Below are positions 9,420-22,749 of a stretch of DNA of 64,000 nt, in pieces (position 1 is the stretch's first letter; each line of letters begins with the position of its first letter). The notes beneath the pieces are model-generated. The model made no database searches. It was given only the letters and a program-made list of their open reading frames with translations, and had not been told where the DNA came from. Origin of the DNA: Sclerodactyla briareus (lineage: Eukaryota > Echinodermata > Holothuroidea > Dendrochirotida > Sclerodactylidae); NCBI GenBank assembly GCA_026419785.1, contig JAODTK010004954.1, positions 127,001 to 191,000 on the forward strand, read 5' to 3'. The position numbers and the translations under genes were made by a program.

Positions 9420-11650
9420 CTAAGACAGGTGAGTGGTTCGTCCAGTGAAGAAACTTCCTGGAACTTTGAAGTATGTTGGCATTCTTACCCATCATTTGGC
9501 GACTGACGACGCATCTTATCTAAGCACGGATATTCAAAATGATATCCAATGCTATAGTCGATTCCGTAAGGGCAGAAACCCGAGTCGTTTGGAGGCTCCA
9601 ACTATTACGGCATCATATTAAATTCACCTATAGATATCTCTCGTAGTTTTTTTTTTGATCAGTGGTTCACTTCGTCCATGTTATGTAGACGAGGAGTTCG
9701 GGAGAGGTTCATATTATTTGCGGAAGTTGAGAAGAGTGACTCTGGTAAGAGCTAGTCCTCCCAGACCTGTATACTTTTTCTCACATCCATTCAACCTCGT
9801 ATGAATTCACCTGGTATGGGCAAGCGACAGTTTAGGATGGAGAACTTGGTTGAACTAAAAGCGTACAGTTGTGAAAGTCGTGTTATCGTCAGTTAAGTAA
9901 GGTCACATTGTACTTCTTTGTTATTAGCGCTTGAGCGATTAGTCTTGCAGGACAAACAAGAAGCAATGGATCGGAAGAGATGGTATTACTTGAAATCTTT
10001 CTTGGTCGAAAATCTCTGTGACAACGGAACAGGCTGTCGGTATGGTATATGTGCAAAACGACTCAAATGTGGAACTCAGTATATGCAAGTTACTATATGA
10101 TTGTGTGGATAAAAAGGGTTGACCTCGAAAAAACGAACCGTTACTGATATTGCTCCAAAAAGCACGTAGTATAGCTGAAACGGAAAGACGATCACTCGAT
10201 TCAAGTACCAACGGACACGAAGGCGGAAACGGAGCCAGTGAATAGGCTCGTGTGATGAAAAAATTAAAATTAAAATGAGAGCGTGGTGTTTCTTTGTGTT
10301 GTTTTCAAGTAACACACAACACATCATTGACGAAACTGACGGTCGCCTTCGCAGATTTCCAAACTATGTATACTAATTTAACTGCTCGTGCCTCAACATC
10401 TATGTGATATTAATACGCTTGAAAGCCTGTATGTTGCATTTACCAGGATGACATCGATTTAGAATTGCGGAATCTGAATACATTACAGGTTTTGTCAATC
10501 CTACCAGAGCGACACGTTAACTCGAGGCACCCGGCAACCCGCCAAATAATTACAGAAAATAAATGCATCAATTACGGGTGGGATATATTAACCGAGCAGA
10601 CCCTAATTTAACAATTCAGGCCCTACAGGACTCATGAGGACAAATTACTATTTCATCTGCACACTTGTGAACATTTTTTAGTCGATTTACACTTCATATT
10701 TAAGATTATGGGCTGAAGAACGTATGGCTGAAATCACTAGCACTTCTCAGTTAGCCATGTTAGCATAGGACAACCTCGCGGAATCGTCAAATTTGGATCC
10801 TGTAAAACACACGTTAGCGAATGACACGTGAAAGACGAATAAGCAAACTGATTGTAACCACAATTATTTTGTACCAAGCCTAAATATGATCGTTGAACAT
10901 ATTTTTGCAGAGTGACGGTTAGCAGCAATTGGAAAAACTAAACCGAAATTGACGTGTCCGATCTGATTTTTATTTTCATTATTCAGTGTTCAACCTCTTG
11001 ACCGCAAAGCGAAATGAAACGACGCGATCAGAATTGCCAAGATTTCTGTTGTCCCCGTAGTTAAAGCCATATAGTCACGAAACTCACTGCACCATGAAGA
11101 GCTATTCTTATTCTTCCCCCCGTGCATGATGTTTCTGCTGCCGGACTGTCGCATTTATGTTCTCAGTGGCCTGGACCGTTTGGTTGACTATAGAATGAAG
11201 TCTTCCAGGACGCGAGCTATTGGAGTTGAGGAGCACAGGCGGCTCCAGTACCTGCTGAAATATTTAACCAGGTGGAAACAAAATGGCCTTCTTGTTTCCA
11301 GGCAGGAAGGGGACGAAGATCAGGAACTCATCTCCGAGACTCTTCGTTATTCATCATTTGGGTGGAAATGTCATCCGTTTTTTCTTCTACTAATCCAGGT
11401 GAAACAAAACGATACAACATTTCAAAGTTTTTGCTTGTGGAATGCAATACTTTAGATCCCAAACTGCCGGAATCTCAGAGTTCATCATATCATGACAATT
11501 GACATTTTGGCAATTACGAACCCTGCTTTATGGGACAAATGTAGTAATCGCTGATCTCGCTGCAACATTCCCACACTACAAATTGCATCAGGTTCCGATG
11601 AAACCTCTCACCGTTTTCCCCTCGCTTTGTTTCCGTTGTCTTAGCAATCG
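9420..11650. other. No gene recognised
   Basis: Open frames such as 9918-10100 and 11126-11455 lack recognisable domains. The 11126 frame just precedes the LINE fragment and could be part of a decayed element, but I could not align it to a LINE motif. Confidence 0.35.
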
Positions 11651-11659
11651 CTTAGAAAA

Positions 11660-12350
11660 ATCATCATGACCTCCCCTACCTCAAACATGTAACTGGACCC
11701 GATTCCAACAAGCCCTGCTCAAACCTAATTGATTTTCTCTTGCCGCTCATCACCTAAAATTGTGAACCTGTCCTTGTCAAATGGGCACTTTCCCGACTCT
11801 TTGAATGGCCCTCATATAACCCTCTCTTTTTTTCAAAACAGGAAGGTAATGCAAATGAACCTAAGCGCTTATCGTTCAGTCGCACGTGAGTTTCCTGGCC
11901 AAAACCCTGGAACGTGTTTCCTCAATCAGATTCCAGAACTATCTCCGAACAAATTAACTAACTTAGTGAGAGCAGAGCGCTTATCGCGCCAACCATAAGC
12001 ACTGAGACTGCGCTTCTGCGCATCTCTCTACCACGACTTTCTTCTCACTGCTGACAAACGGGCGAGAAGCCATCCGAGGTTGTTTGACTATTCGGCAGCA
12101 TTCTAAACCATTAACCATGACATCTTCTTTCAGCGTCTGGAGAATAGACATGGCTGGTCCGGCAACGCTTTGTGTTGGTTTAAGTCAACCTCACCAACAG
12201 ATCCCAAGTCTTAGTTGTAAATGACGGTGTATCTAACGTTCACAACCAGTAGGAGGAGTTCCCCAAGGATCTGTCTTGGGCCCTCTATCGTTCACAAGTA
12301 CAACCTCACCTGTAGAGGACATAATCAGGCCCATGGTATATGCGGTATGG
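11660..12350 (+). mobile_element. L2/CR1-type LINE reverse transcriptase fragment (decayed)
   Basis: Reverse transcriptase motifs appear in order across frames: LDPIPT (about 11693), KIVNLSLSNGHFPDSLNG (about 11758), LENRHGWSGNAL..WF (about 12139), then the diagnostic GVPQGSVLGPLSFT (about 12255) followed by SPVEDIIR. A degenerate YADD-like region is suggested near 12350. Frameshifts and stops separate the blocks, so it is a fossil. It stops almost exactly where the large repeat at 12358 begins, so that repeat probably cut it. The motif wording fits L2/CR1 rather than L1. Confidence 0.8.
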
Positions 12351-12357
12351 TTATATG

Positions 12358-15300
12358 CCGGGCAGAGGATCAATGCTGTCACTAACTTGTTATTGCGTTG
12401 GTTCAGATATGTTGTGAATATGTAATGTGGGGAGATCGGGAAAGCCCACCCCTCACATTTAAATTCAATATTTTCCTACTGATAGTGCAATATCATTTTT
12501 CAGTTTTCAGTGTAATTCCACAACAAGGAGGCACTTTGATTTTAACCGATAAGTGCGAGTATATATGTCCCCTTCTCGCGCCCCCAAAGGGCAGTTTCCG
12601 GCGATCTGAGAAGTGGTTAATTTTTTGTGTAAAATTGTGTTAAATTCCGGCTGCGCTCGCGCCAACCGATGGTGGCGCCCAGCTCAGGTGGTGACCCCAC
12701 GCCCAACCCCCCCCCCCCCCCCGGTTGACAAATCCCTTCCTGCATACGCTCCTGGTTTACCATAATACAAGGATTCATTGATATACGCCGGCATTAATTG
12801 ATCCAACTCATGCTGGTGACCCTGATCGCCGACCAACTGCGATGCCGCGCCAGCATGGGGGAGGATCTGCTCATAAATTTACCCTTGATGATGCACAATG
12901 TCCAACGGAGGGTCTTGCAGTGACCGAACATGCGTATTTAGCAAGCCGGACTCTTCTTTGGTGGTATATGTGACCATGTGTAATTTGGCTATAGGATTCA
13001 GTTGATAGAGTGGCACCGCATACACTTGAACGAATCACGTCCGATGACTGCAACACCTCGTGTCAAACAAAGAGAGAGAGAAAGAAACCCGCAGAAACAA
13101 AATGTCCACTAAAAGTAAGTCCATCCATTTTATTCCTGTCAAGGTTACACTTCAAAGACAAATAGTAATCCATCAGATTCATTTTACCCTAACACGGGTA
13201 AAAGACGGAGATATGTATTCAAAAGTTCACATGAAATGAATCATATTATTTTGCAATATCTTGAGAACGAATTTGTAAGTTTTCATGTAGCTACAGGGTT
13301 CTCAAAAGTACATGCTCAAAGCTACGCTCAATATATTCTTGTCAATTTCCTATCTGTAAAGACGGATGGTGACCGTAAAAAATTTCCTTTCAACAGCACG
13401 GGTATGACGGGAATAGTATTTATGCACATGAAAATGTATCAGTTTTTTTACAATATCTTGTACAATTCTGTAAGTTTTTATTCATATCCGATCTATAGTA
13501 TGTTATCTACATGGATTCGTCAAAATTTCCCTGCTTTAAACTAGACTCCCATGACACTACAGGTCGTATACGATTTGGAAGACCGCGCGATTTCGAAAAT
13601 GCTACGGGGCCTTATACGGTTCCTCTCGCTCCAGTACTAGTGATGCTCTCACAAGGTATCCGGCAGTTTTACAGACCTTCAAGACTTTGGGGTGTTTGAG
13701 AGCTTGGAAAGTCCGTATACGGTAACTCCACGCCGCGTGCTAGAATCGGAAAGTCACGTCATGTTCCGACGACCAAGTGTACTTCAATCCACTGGCGCCT
13801 CACGTGTCTACGATGAGCGAGTTGGGTGGACAAGTAGTTTGCAGTGAGTGACCAAATTAACGCCAACCACCGCACACACAAAATTGTGTACACATTGAGG
13901 GACTAGGTGACGCAACATATTACACTATTCACACGTTTCTTTAACATGAAAATATGCAAATTAGGCGAAAAACCAGCCATGTGACTGAAAGCATCATTCA
14001 GTGGAGTTTACACACTGTAGAGACCTCCCGTGACACAAAATTGCAAAACCACATGGGCATGTATATTTTCTATCCTCAAATTTCGAAACATGCTTTGCCT
14101 AGAGATTAAACACTGCCCCAGTTTAATCTACACATTTGTAGGTTGCTTCTGCCACGCTCAGTGTAAATTCCGAACGTTAACCGTGACTGGAAAGCTTCGT
14201 TTCGACGATGAATTCGGGTTTTCGGACGAATTATGGGAACGGCCAGAAGTTTCGAAAAAGCACATGTCATTATATTTTATCTGGTTTTCGACTGTCAAAC
14301 GTTCCGTTAATAGTTATAGTGGATCTTTTCATGGGGGTATCCTTGCCTATCAGATCGAACCTACATAAGACCCAGTAACCGGCAATTATAGGGTGCTGGC
14401 CTGGATATACTCACCTTTCAGGCCCGTACCCAACAGATATGTGGAGGGGTGGGTCTTTTTCCCAAGATTGGAAATCTTGTTTCCAAACGGCTTCCTTAAT
14501 TCTCCTGCAAGAATGATCCCTTGTTCATCATGTCAACCATGGAATCTTGCTGTCTCATTGAAACCATGGTAAACACCAGGTAATTCAACGAAGAAGACTG
14601 AACGTGCTGATCTGAATTTCTCTGAAATCCGGTTCAGAAATATTTCAACCTGCCTTTTCGGTATGGGCTGGACAAGCGAATCTTGCGCAATTAATAGGGG
14701 CGGGTCGTTCGAACCCTCCGACACCCCTGGCTGCCCTAAGTCACCTGCGAATCTTTCACCAGGTGAAAGTATAAGGTCATGATTCAATGTGGAGGCAATG
14801 AAGAAGTAGAAGTGACCAAACAGGCAGCTGCATGTCAGTGCCTAACCCTCGTACATCCCTTCCCCAGTCTCTCATTGAGCGCTCAGCGAGAAAGCCAGGC
14901 GTACCAGTTTCACAGCCTCGTATGACCGAGCCGAGATTTGAATTCTTCAGGCCTTTCGGGTGGTAACCGATGCTCTGTGTTACCCACGGGTTTGAATTTC
15001 GAAACGCATCGTATTGAGTGTTCCTACTACTAATGAGGTTTTTACCGCGGGCAATTAAGCCTGCAGGAATGTGCTATTCTATTAATACCTTACCGTTCAG
15101 TGTAGTTTGGCGGTTCCGGGTGTGTAGCGAACAGGTATGTTCGAGTATGCGTACGTGTGTCAGTGTGTATGTCTGTTTGAATGACTGTCCGTAAATTTCA
15201 TCCATTCACATTCAAATTATATGGTTTGACTGAAAAAGTCACCTTTGAAATCTTGGATTATTTTAGAGACGTGGGATATTGATTATGAATTCTGGATATT

Positions 15301-15890
15301 CTGAATTCCGTTCACCTACACTCGTGTTTTGTGACTGTTATGTGTTGCTACATTTCCAGCGGTTTTGCCATTTCAGTACTTGGGTATCTTGATGTGAAAA
15401 TAGTTTAAATTCAAATTCTCATGCACCCCCTCCAAAAATGATCTATAAGATGAATCCTTCCGAATTTCGAAAGACCATTTTGTGTCTTCTTGGGAGGGAG
15501 GATTCATTCACAGAATTAATATAAACCACTCTTCTTTTCCATTCCAATATAGAAAATTTGTGGAAAAACCTAGTGACTAGCACAACTCTTTTTCGAGAAT
15601 GGTCATTCCCTGGTCAAATCCATATTTCATGTAAATTCCAAGAGGAGCCTACTCGAAACAGTTCCTTGTTATAAAATTAGAAACTACCCCACACATTCAG
15701 AACATCGTAGATTTTTTTTTCAAAACGCTGGGGTGGAAGCTACAACCCCCATAAAATTTTATTCTAGGTTATTTGACATAAAAATCTAATAAATCTTTAT
15801 TAATTCGTGCCTTTTAGCATGTGATCCTTGGCATCTACGCTACCGAAATTTAGAAATCATGAAAATAGTTAAAAAGAACCATGGTTTATA
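12358..15890 (+). repeat. Large dispersed repeat, copy 1
   Basis: It is collinear with 37213-41866. Shared phrases include AAAAGTAAGTCCATCCATT (13110/37943), GCTGGCCTGGATATACTCAC (14395/39608), AGAAGTAGAAGTGACCAAAC (14802/40002) and GTTCGAGTATGCGTACGTG (15137/41074). There are many small indels. This copy lacks the 760-bp insertion and a ~450-bp segment present in copy 2. It contains a poly-C run (about 12708-12722) and the GCGCC..GGCGC core at 12659-12677. The open frame at 14030-14368 lies inside it, but its equivalent in copy 2 (39380-39730) does not keep the same protein, so I do not call it coding. Element type unknown. Confidence 0.75.
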
Positions 15891-15899
15891 AAATTGACG

Positions 15900-17630
15900 G
15901 TCGAGATAGTACGTGCAATGTTTGTTTCGACAATAAGTCAAGTGAAATTTTGCCATATGGCTTCGATAATTAATACTGGTTCAGTCTTTCACCCCCACCC
16001 GTCCCGAGGGAGTTAACAAAAGAACTTTTATCATACTATGTCCTGAAACTTTTACTGACCAATCAATTGTTCGCTTATCTGGTCTGGAACAAGCAAATTT
16101 AATTTGGACAAGCTTCATATTCTCCAAAAACCGTGGTCGATCGAAACATTGCCAGTGACACATCGCCACAAGTACCTCCAATTTTCAAAAGAATTGCATC
16201 TTTTGAACTTGAAGATCTGTTTGCACTAATGTGTTGACCTTTAAGTCATAATTGCCTTAATAATTTTTTTTTACAAGCAGTCGGAAATTGTTTTACACTA
16301 TTAATCCGATCATTCCATAAGTCTATACTAGGCAGGATGATGATAGAAACAATCTGTCAGACGTCACCAGTGTGAACAAAGCTTAATATAGAAGTACGAA
16401 ATATGGAATGGACTTGCCAATGCGCATATAAAACGCGTAAATCCACAGTATCATTTGGGCAATATGTCTCCCAGCACTTGCAAAGTACTCACTGAGATAT
16501 AGCTGTTTGCTGTGGTAAAGACACATTTCCCTTGTTTCTTACGACTGGGATAAGGGTTTGTGTGGGTAAGGGGGGGGGGGGGGGGTACGTGGGTGGGGAA
16601 GGGAGAACGTATGCCAATCTGTTTCTGACTTGACAAATCTTGATTGATATTTTCAGGGAATTACGGCTTGTTAAGCCCTTCAATTCCATGGTTCTTAGTT
16701 TACTCCTTCCCACCTTGCAATATTTGTAACCAATGCACTATTGTTATGTTTAATATTCTGCGAACGTGGTTAATTCTCAAATAAATAATTGAATTGGATC
16801 TCGATATTACAAGGTTTGCCATGCATTACCGTAAAATATATTCCCTGGGCTGGGGGTGCTGAGTTATTGTTTCAGAGAGGGGGATCCTTAATGACTCTTC
16901 CGGGGTCTCTCGCATACATGGGTTTTTTGCCAACATAATTTTTTTTTACAATGAAACATTCCTGTTTGCCACCGCCTCCCTCCCTCCACTCAGTTGGCTG
17001 TGGACCTCCAACGTGTACCTCACTTGGAGTGAGTTTGGAGAACCTTTCATTTTTATAGCAATAATTATATTGCGATTACAAGATGACGTCTTTGATGTAC
17101 CATCGACAACAATGACACCAAAGGATCACTTACGAAGAGGTTGCGTTTCTTTTTATAGTAGGTTTCCCTCCTCTCACTCCCAGTTGAAGCGTACTGACAT
17201 ATGTTTGCGTTTGTTCACTGTTCACCTGTGATAACGCCGCGGCATCAGATCACACAAGGTGGATTCAACCGTTCATCAAAAAGTTTCATTACATGTTAAC
17301 ATACTTTTCCGTGACCTTCATCAAAACGGTTCAATCGATCATCAATATCCACCCTCGTCCAATCAACCTTCCATCAAAAACATGTGAACGCACCGCGTGA
17401 TCAAAACCATTTTTGCACAAGGCTGACGTGACCTCGTATGTGGTTTCGGTTACATACCAAATTCAAACCGGTGGCGGTAATTTCGCGGTAACTAGTCCAC
17501 ATAATTTGCGTAGTTGCAGTACGGTACATATGCGATGGGTTGCTAGCTCGGATGCGATTAAGCTTTCATCAGCAGTTTCCTTTTACCCTGTTTCACATCT
17601 CGACTAATTCTCCGCCGTATCAGTTATCTT
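15900..17630. other. No gene recognised
   Basis: AT-rich sequence with a poly-G run at about 16570-16586. Around 17255-17410 the phrase ATCAAAA recurs several times with similar neighbours, a weak short repeat. The region may hold the decayed downstream part of the Penelope-like element, but no GIY-YIG motif was seen. Confidence 0.35.
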
Positions 17631-17639
17631 TCTGTTCAA

Positions 17640-18340
17640 ATAGTTTCTGCCCTCTTAATATTTGTTGATGCTTCATCAGTGGTACGCCGATTGTGGCGGT
17701 GTCCTCTTTCTTGTACAATTGAGCGTTGTTTTCTAGTTTTTTTATATTCTGCGATCAACACTTGAGAGGAGTATCGGCTTTCACGTTCTGTTCGTCGTTT
17801 GTAGGCCCGCGTGGGTATCTGGATTTAACAAGCCTCTCCTGTAATTTTATGTTCTTTTGTAGATATCTGGGGCTTTTTCCGGAAACAGTTGCGAGAGTTC
17901 TAGGTGACCTTTCAGTAATTGGCAATGCTTAGTTCATGCCTTTTCAGGTTCCCGGTTTTGATAGGGGTTTAAACTGTGTTGTCAGTTTGAGCACTGATTT
18001 TCGTGCCGTTTGTGCGGGCTTCCAATATTGGTCGCAACCCTTATGCTTGATAGCATTGGACACGGTCACCACCTCTCCTTTCGTGTAGTTACGGAGCAGG
18101 AGTTGTTCTGTGAAAAATTGTTTTGTTTTTTTTTTTTTTCTCGAGGAAGTCTGCTCGTTGAATAGACGTGCACGCCTTAGGACTTCCCCTTTGACACTTC
18201 CATTGAAGGTCCCTGGTTTGGGGGATGAGCCGATTTCGATCAGAGTATTGGCAGGTTTCCGTGGGCTCCGTATTCTTTAGTAGTTTCCACTCCACTGTAC
18301 AACAGAAATAGGCTATGTCATTTCTTTACCGGAGCCATGC
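17640..18340 (-). mobile_element. Penelope-like retroelement fragment (decayed)
   Basis: On the minus strand, motifs of the end of the Penelope reverse transcriptase follow in the right order. LLKNTEPTETCQYSDRN resembles 'L..KPTDTH.YL...S'. SAHPPNQGPSMEVSKGEVLR resembles 'SSHP.......S...LR..R'. TVSNAIKHKGC then leads to LTTQFKPLSKPGT ('LVT.Y.P.LP.L'). LFPEKAP followed by NIKLQERLVKSRYPRG resembles the '..KNLKDLLVRA' block. Frameshifts and stops break the frame. The catalytic palm (upstream, above 18340) and the GIY-YIG nuclease (below 17640) were not recognised. It is a truncated fossil. Confidence 0.65.
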
Positions 18341-18544
18341 AGGATGTTTGGTTCTGATTGCATGATAGGAAATCATTTTAGCTACGCAATGATACACGGC
18401 TGAGATTTGAAACACTGGGATCCTTAAAATCAGTAATAACTGATACGTTTCACACCTGACACGCTCAATCTGCTCTCACATTCGCGGAAATGGGATCCTA
18501 TGCAGTCAAAACACATTAGAGCGCAGACAGTCGCAAGTATTCCC

Positions 18545-19175
18545 CCCTAGGTCCTTCGCAAGCCCCGGACATGCTGTACTGAAGCTCCTATACAAAACAG
18601 AAGTCAACGTGGAGCCTCGTTGCTATGCTTAACAGCGCCCTCACTTTGAACAGTGGTGTTATAGTGACTGGCAATTCAGACGACATTGATTAGCATTTCA
18701 TCGTAATATTAGACCTGTGTTCGTTTGATGACCAGCCTCCTTTGATTCGAGTTTCACATTATTAAGCTCTAGTTCACTCCATGATGTCCTACTTACGCCT
18801 AGATGGTGTATCTGTCAGACGTAATCGATTCGTATTCCCGAATTATTAATGTTGGGTTCTGTGCTCGTAATAGTATTTCTGATTTACCCCCCGCGTTTTT
18901 TCTGAAACAGGTAACACTGCACTGAGATGTTTGCAGAATCTTGCACTATGATAATTCATCTTTACTATGGAAACAACGACGTAATTTCTGGGGTTCTCTG
19001 GTCGGAGAATTCGCAGATAGAGAGTAAACAAACTGAATGGGTTTTTAACAATGTTACACACAATAGGCGCCTTAGTTTTCCTCCCATCGAATTTTGTGGT
19101 TCCCTTCACGGGGATTTTGGACAGGGCACACAATACGCGCTCTGAAGTCCTCTCCATTTAATTATAATAGCTCCA
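18545..19175 (+). repeat. Dispersed repeat pair R2, copy 1
   Basis: It matches 58065-58645 in the same orientation. Shared phrases include ACAGAAGTCA, CGTTGCTATGC, GTGGTGTTATAGTGAC and AATCTTGCA.CTATGATAA (18937/58431). There is no coding signal in either copy. Confidence 0.7.
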
Positions 19176-19384
19176 TGGTCCTTCGTTCCGTTCGCCGCGC
19201 CTGATAACGGGCGCGTCATCACGATCACACACTCGTAATCACATGTGAACAAAATCCGCGAGACTGGTGACCTCGATAGTTGAATTGTGTCTGATGACCC
19301 GTGCGTTATCCACATGTGAACGTAGTCATAGCATACCCAGTATCAGGGCGCGTATCAGGATAGTTTTGGGGCGCGCGCCCCCGG

Positions 19385-19515
19385 TAAGAGGTGAGGGAAA
19401 AAGGTAAGGGGAAGGAAGAAAGTGGAGGAGGAGGGAAGAGGGAGAGAGAGAGAGAGAAAAGAGAGGAAAGAAAAGAAGGGAGAAGAAAGGGAAGAGAAAA
19501 GAAAGAGGGAAGTTT
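19385..19515. repeat. Purine-rich tract (polypurine/polypyrimidine)
   Basis: About 130 bp with almost only A and G on the plus strand, following GGGGCGCGCGCCCC (19369-19382), which is a perfect GC palindrome. Such tracts can form triplex DNA. The open frames on the minus strand are artefacts of composition. Confidence 0.65.
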
Positions 19516-19519
19516 GGTA

Positions 19520-20830
19520 AAATACGAGAGAACCCCAAAAACTAACTGACAAATGACGTAGGCTATTGTGTGGCCTATACGCAAATCAACTGTGTGACGA
19601 TTTCCTACAATTTTAGCACTATCCCCTCCCCCCCCCCTCCTGGGGTCCATCAGTGTACATCATCAGCTTCCGGTACTCGCTGAATAAAAATGTGATCGAG
19701 GCCGGACCCTCGTCCCCCCCCCCCCCACTCCAAAGCTATCAGGGAGAAAAGTCATGGGTTTAATGATGATTTTCGTGGATCCGCCACATAACCCGCTATA
19801 AAGGCATGAGTTGCACTGACTTAAATTGTGTTGACAAATCCTTGTTGAAAGAATGGACCTCAATCGCTCTCATGGAAAATCTGCCGAGCCTGTGGAATCA
19901 GCAATTTACAACGCCACACCCGTTTAACCCAACTCGAAACCATTTATCAGCCGGTTTCTAATACTGAACCCCCTGCCCCAATAAGACAATTGCCAGGATG
20001 ACTTATGCAGGGGCTAAACTTATAGCTGTATAAACTGAATATGTCCAGTCCAAACAGGGAGTTCATAGGACTTTCCGTTACGGAGTTTATAGGTCATTTG
20101 AATTTGTTATGTATTGCGCATATCAAATGCATACCATCATGCAATAATATTTGATGTCATACTTGCACAACCACCCTGCAAACTTTCTTTGTTTTCTATG
20201 GAATCACAACATTAATTTCAATTCAAAAAACATTAAGTCTATATGGATATGGAGAGGATTGCTTTAGTGTGTTGTAGGGTGTTGATGGTTACTTTGGTAG
20301 AGAAAGACAATCAGAACTTCTGCTATTGTTGACTTATTCCACAAAATAAGCTACTATCAATACATAATCGTAATCAACCCGGTGTTGTCCATGTGTTACG
20401 TCATGCGTTATTACGCGTTTGCCAATCCCCCCACATAGAGCATCGTATTGAGGAATGGGGTTTCGAACTATATAGAGTTTTCATTCCTCCACAAATAAAC
20501 CTCTGTTGTATCCAAGCCTGCATTGCCCGCTAATACGATTCGCATCAGCTGAGGCGACGATGGTGATCCGCTCATAAATACCCCCCCCCCCCCCCCCCCC
20601 AATAGACTTCAGTACAAGTACGTGTTCGCATTAAAAAAAAAACCAGTTAGGGCACCACCATTATGTCACATCACAGGCAATCTAAGTGACCTATTACTCT
20701 CGAAACTCTCTTAACGATTCGTGCCAAGCAATTATTTTAGCTTCCGTTTAGATACCCCAAAATCAAATCTTCCACATTCACGACGGGTGTGGGTATTGTC
20801 ATTTTGCTGCAGTGTTTGAATAGTCCCCCC
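19520..20830. other. No gene recognised; poly-C runs
   Basis: Poly-C runs occur near 19628-19636, 19716-19725 and 20581-20600 (20 nt). Otherwise AT-rich sequence with no motif or repeat partner. Confidence 0.4.
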
Positions 20831-20837
20831 GAGAACC

Positions 20838-20945
20838 CGGCACCTCCGAGACCGAGACCGAGACCAGAGGGTGTCGAGACCGAGACCGATACAACAGGAC
20901 ACAACTTCGAGACCGAGACCATCAAGGTCGATACCGAGGAACCGA
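20838..20945 (+). repeat. (GAGACC)n-type minisatellite, locus 1
   Basis: Irregular array of GAGACCGAGACC units interrupted by GGTGTCGAGACC. The same mixture occurs at 36317-36448, including the GGTGTCGAGACCGAGACC phrase. The two loci therefore share origin or mechanism. Confidence 0.7.
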
Positions 20946-20949
20946 ATGT

Positions 20950-21770
20950 ATAAGTGTAAATATTGCAACAATTCAAAGTCCGCACTGTATTGTAGGCCGA
21001 TTTACACCCAGCCACATGTTCTATATTGACATGATAGACCAACCTCTTCATTGATACATTTGCTTTTTCTACCTACGAACTGCAAAACAAGTCAACACTT
21101 ATCTTCCCGATCATGTCTCCATAATCGACAAGGAATAGTTCTAACCCACAGAGCTAAATAATAGGTGACGCCCTTTGGGTATGCACGGGGGGGCCTCCAC
21201 CCATCAACCCCTCCCCCCCCCCATCAGTTCCCCAAATTTGTCGGTGAAGCATGAACCTAGAAATAAACAGCCCTCATCACATTTAAAATAAAATGGTCTA
21301 TATAAGAAGACCCCCCCGACAGATAAGACGACCTCTTGACATTCAACAGTATGGATATGGTACAGTACCATAACACAGCAACATTTTGCTTCTGTCGACT
21401 GCCATGGATGAGCCCTCCCCACCCCCCCCCCCCCCTTACCTCTCCAACACACACACACACCCTCTCTTGGCCTGGGTGGCATTCTTTTCCTGCATCCTTC
21501 ATACAAGTATTCGGAATACTACAGCTTCCCAATTTTCTCTCTGTATTCCAAATTAGCTTCTGTTCTTAACCCCCAACACCCCAGGACACCCGCCTTCCTT
21601 ATGAGCAGGTGGGGGCACCATGGTGTCTCCATTGATGGGCCCAGATAGATTCCGAAATCATACCAATAACTTCACCCCTGATGCATACCATAGCTTTCGT
21701 TCCTATGGATGGATGAATAATCGCATCTACCATGTACCATAATGTTAGACCTCAGTGTATGTCAAGGTCG
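20950..21770. other. No gene recognised; poly-C and CA runs
   Basis: Contains poly-C runs (about 21211, 21309 and 21424) and a short CA run near 21449-21461. The open frames over these runs are not credible. Confidence 0.4.
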
Positions 21771-21774
21771 TGAC

Positions 21775-22150
21775 CGGACAATTGGCACCCAGACAATTCC
21801 ACCCGGACAATTCCCACCCGGACAATTTCCCCCGGAGGTCTTCCACCCCGGACAAACTCGCAACCAGGGACAACTTCCACTCAGGACACTTGCCACTCCG
21901 GACAAAAACAAAAATTTGCCATCGGACAATTACCACCCAGACAACTCCCCCCGGACAATACCACTCCGACACTTCCAACCAGACAATTCCACCAGGACAA
22001 ACTTCAACCCCGGACAATACCAATCGGACAATTTCCACCCGTCAATTCCACCGGACAATTTTCCACCGGGACAATTTCCACCCGGACAAATTCCACGGAC
22101 AATTCTACCGGACAATTTCCCCCCGACAATTCCCACCCGGGACACTGCCA
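21775..22150 (+). repeat. GGACAATT minisatellite array
   Basis: About 24 units of roughly 15-16 bp with core CACCCGGACAATTTC, imperfect in length and sequence. The same unit in reverse complement makes the array at 34805-35150, and single inverted units occur at 3618-3772. Open frames across it in several frames are products of the repeat. Confidence 0.9.
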
Positions 22151-22159
22151 CCGATAACT

Positions 22160-22745
22160 TCATCTCACACTGACATAGGTGGCCAGTAGCTTCCGTGTGG
22201 CATATCAGTTATGGGTTAAAGTTTTCGCGGCGAACGAAATCCAATGCAAGTGTGGTTCTGGATGTCCGTCAGATCGCGAAGTTGTCGTGTAGCTAGTGGT
22301 TCATTGATGCGATTATATCAGACAAGTTTGGCCAAAAACATATGATTGGAGTGGCATGGACCGGATTCCCACCTGAAAATTTTCTACATTATCCTATTGA
22401 TCCATCTGATTCTAGTGCTGTCGGTACGGCATTGGCACATTATTAATTTGTCAAAATTTTGGCACAGTGGGGAAATTTCACGAAAATTCGGATTTTATTA
22501 ATAGCTCTGGCTAGTTCACCAGACTTGAAAGGTATCCTAATCACGAATTTTCAAAAAAGAACAAATTAGCCTATGTTTATTTTCCCGCGAAATTACAGGA
22601 AATTCGAAACGGGATGAAAAAAAAAACGCGATGAATTGGGGTCGTTTAGGCATCCAATGTTTATAAAAAAAAATGTGCGGTCGCGCCGACGGGTTGCAGG
22701 GGGCGGCGATCTGTGTCAAAGAGTGGGCGGGACTTGAGGGTAGCA
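22160..22745. other. No gene recognised
   Basis: No motif seen. Near 22695 it carries GGGGGCGGCGATCTGTGTC, related to the ends of the block at 6886-8385. Confidence 0.35.
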
Positions 22746-22749
22746 CAAT

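Noticed and set aside
14030-14368. 112-codon open frame
   Set aside because: It is inside the large repeat, and the equivalent region of copy 2 gives a different, shifted protein.
19306-19650. Serine/leucine/phenylalanine-rich minus-strand frames
   Set aside because: They are a composition effect of the purine-rich tract.
21742-22189. Overlapping open frames rich in P, G, N and T
   Set aside because: They follow the 15-16-bp minisatellite in several frames at once. The reverse array at 34746-35143 does the same.
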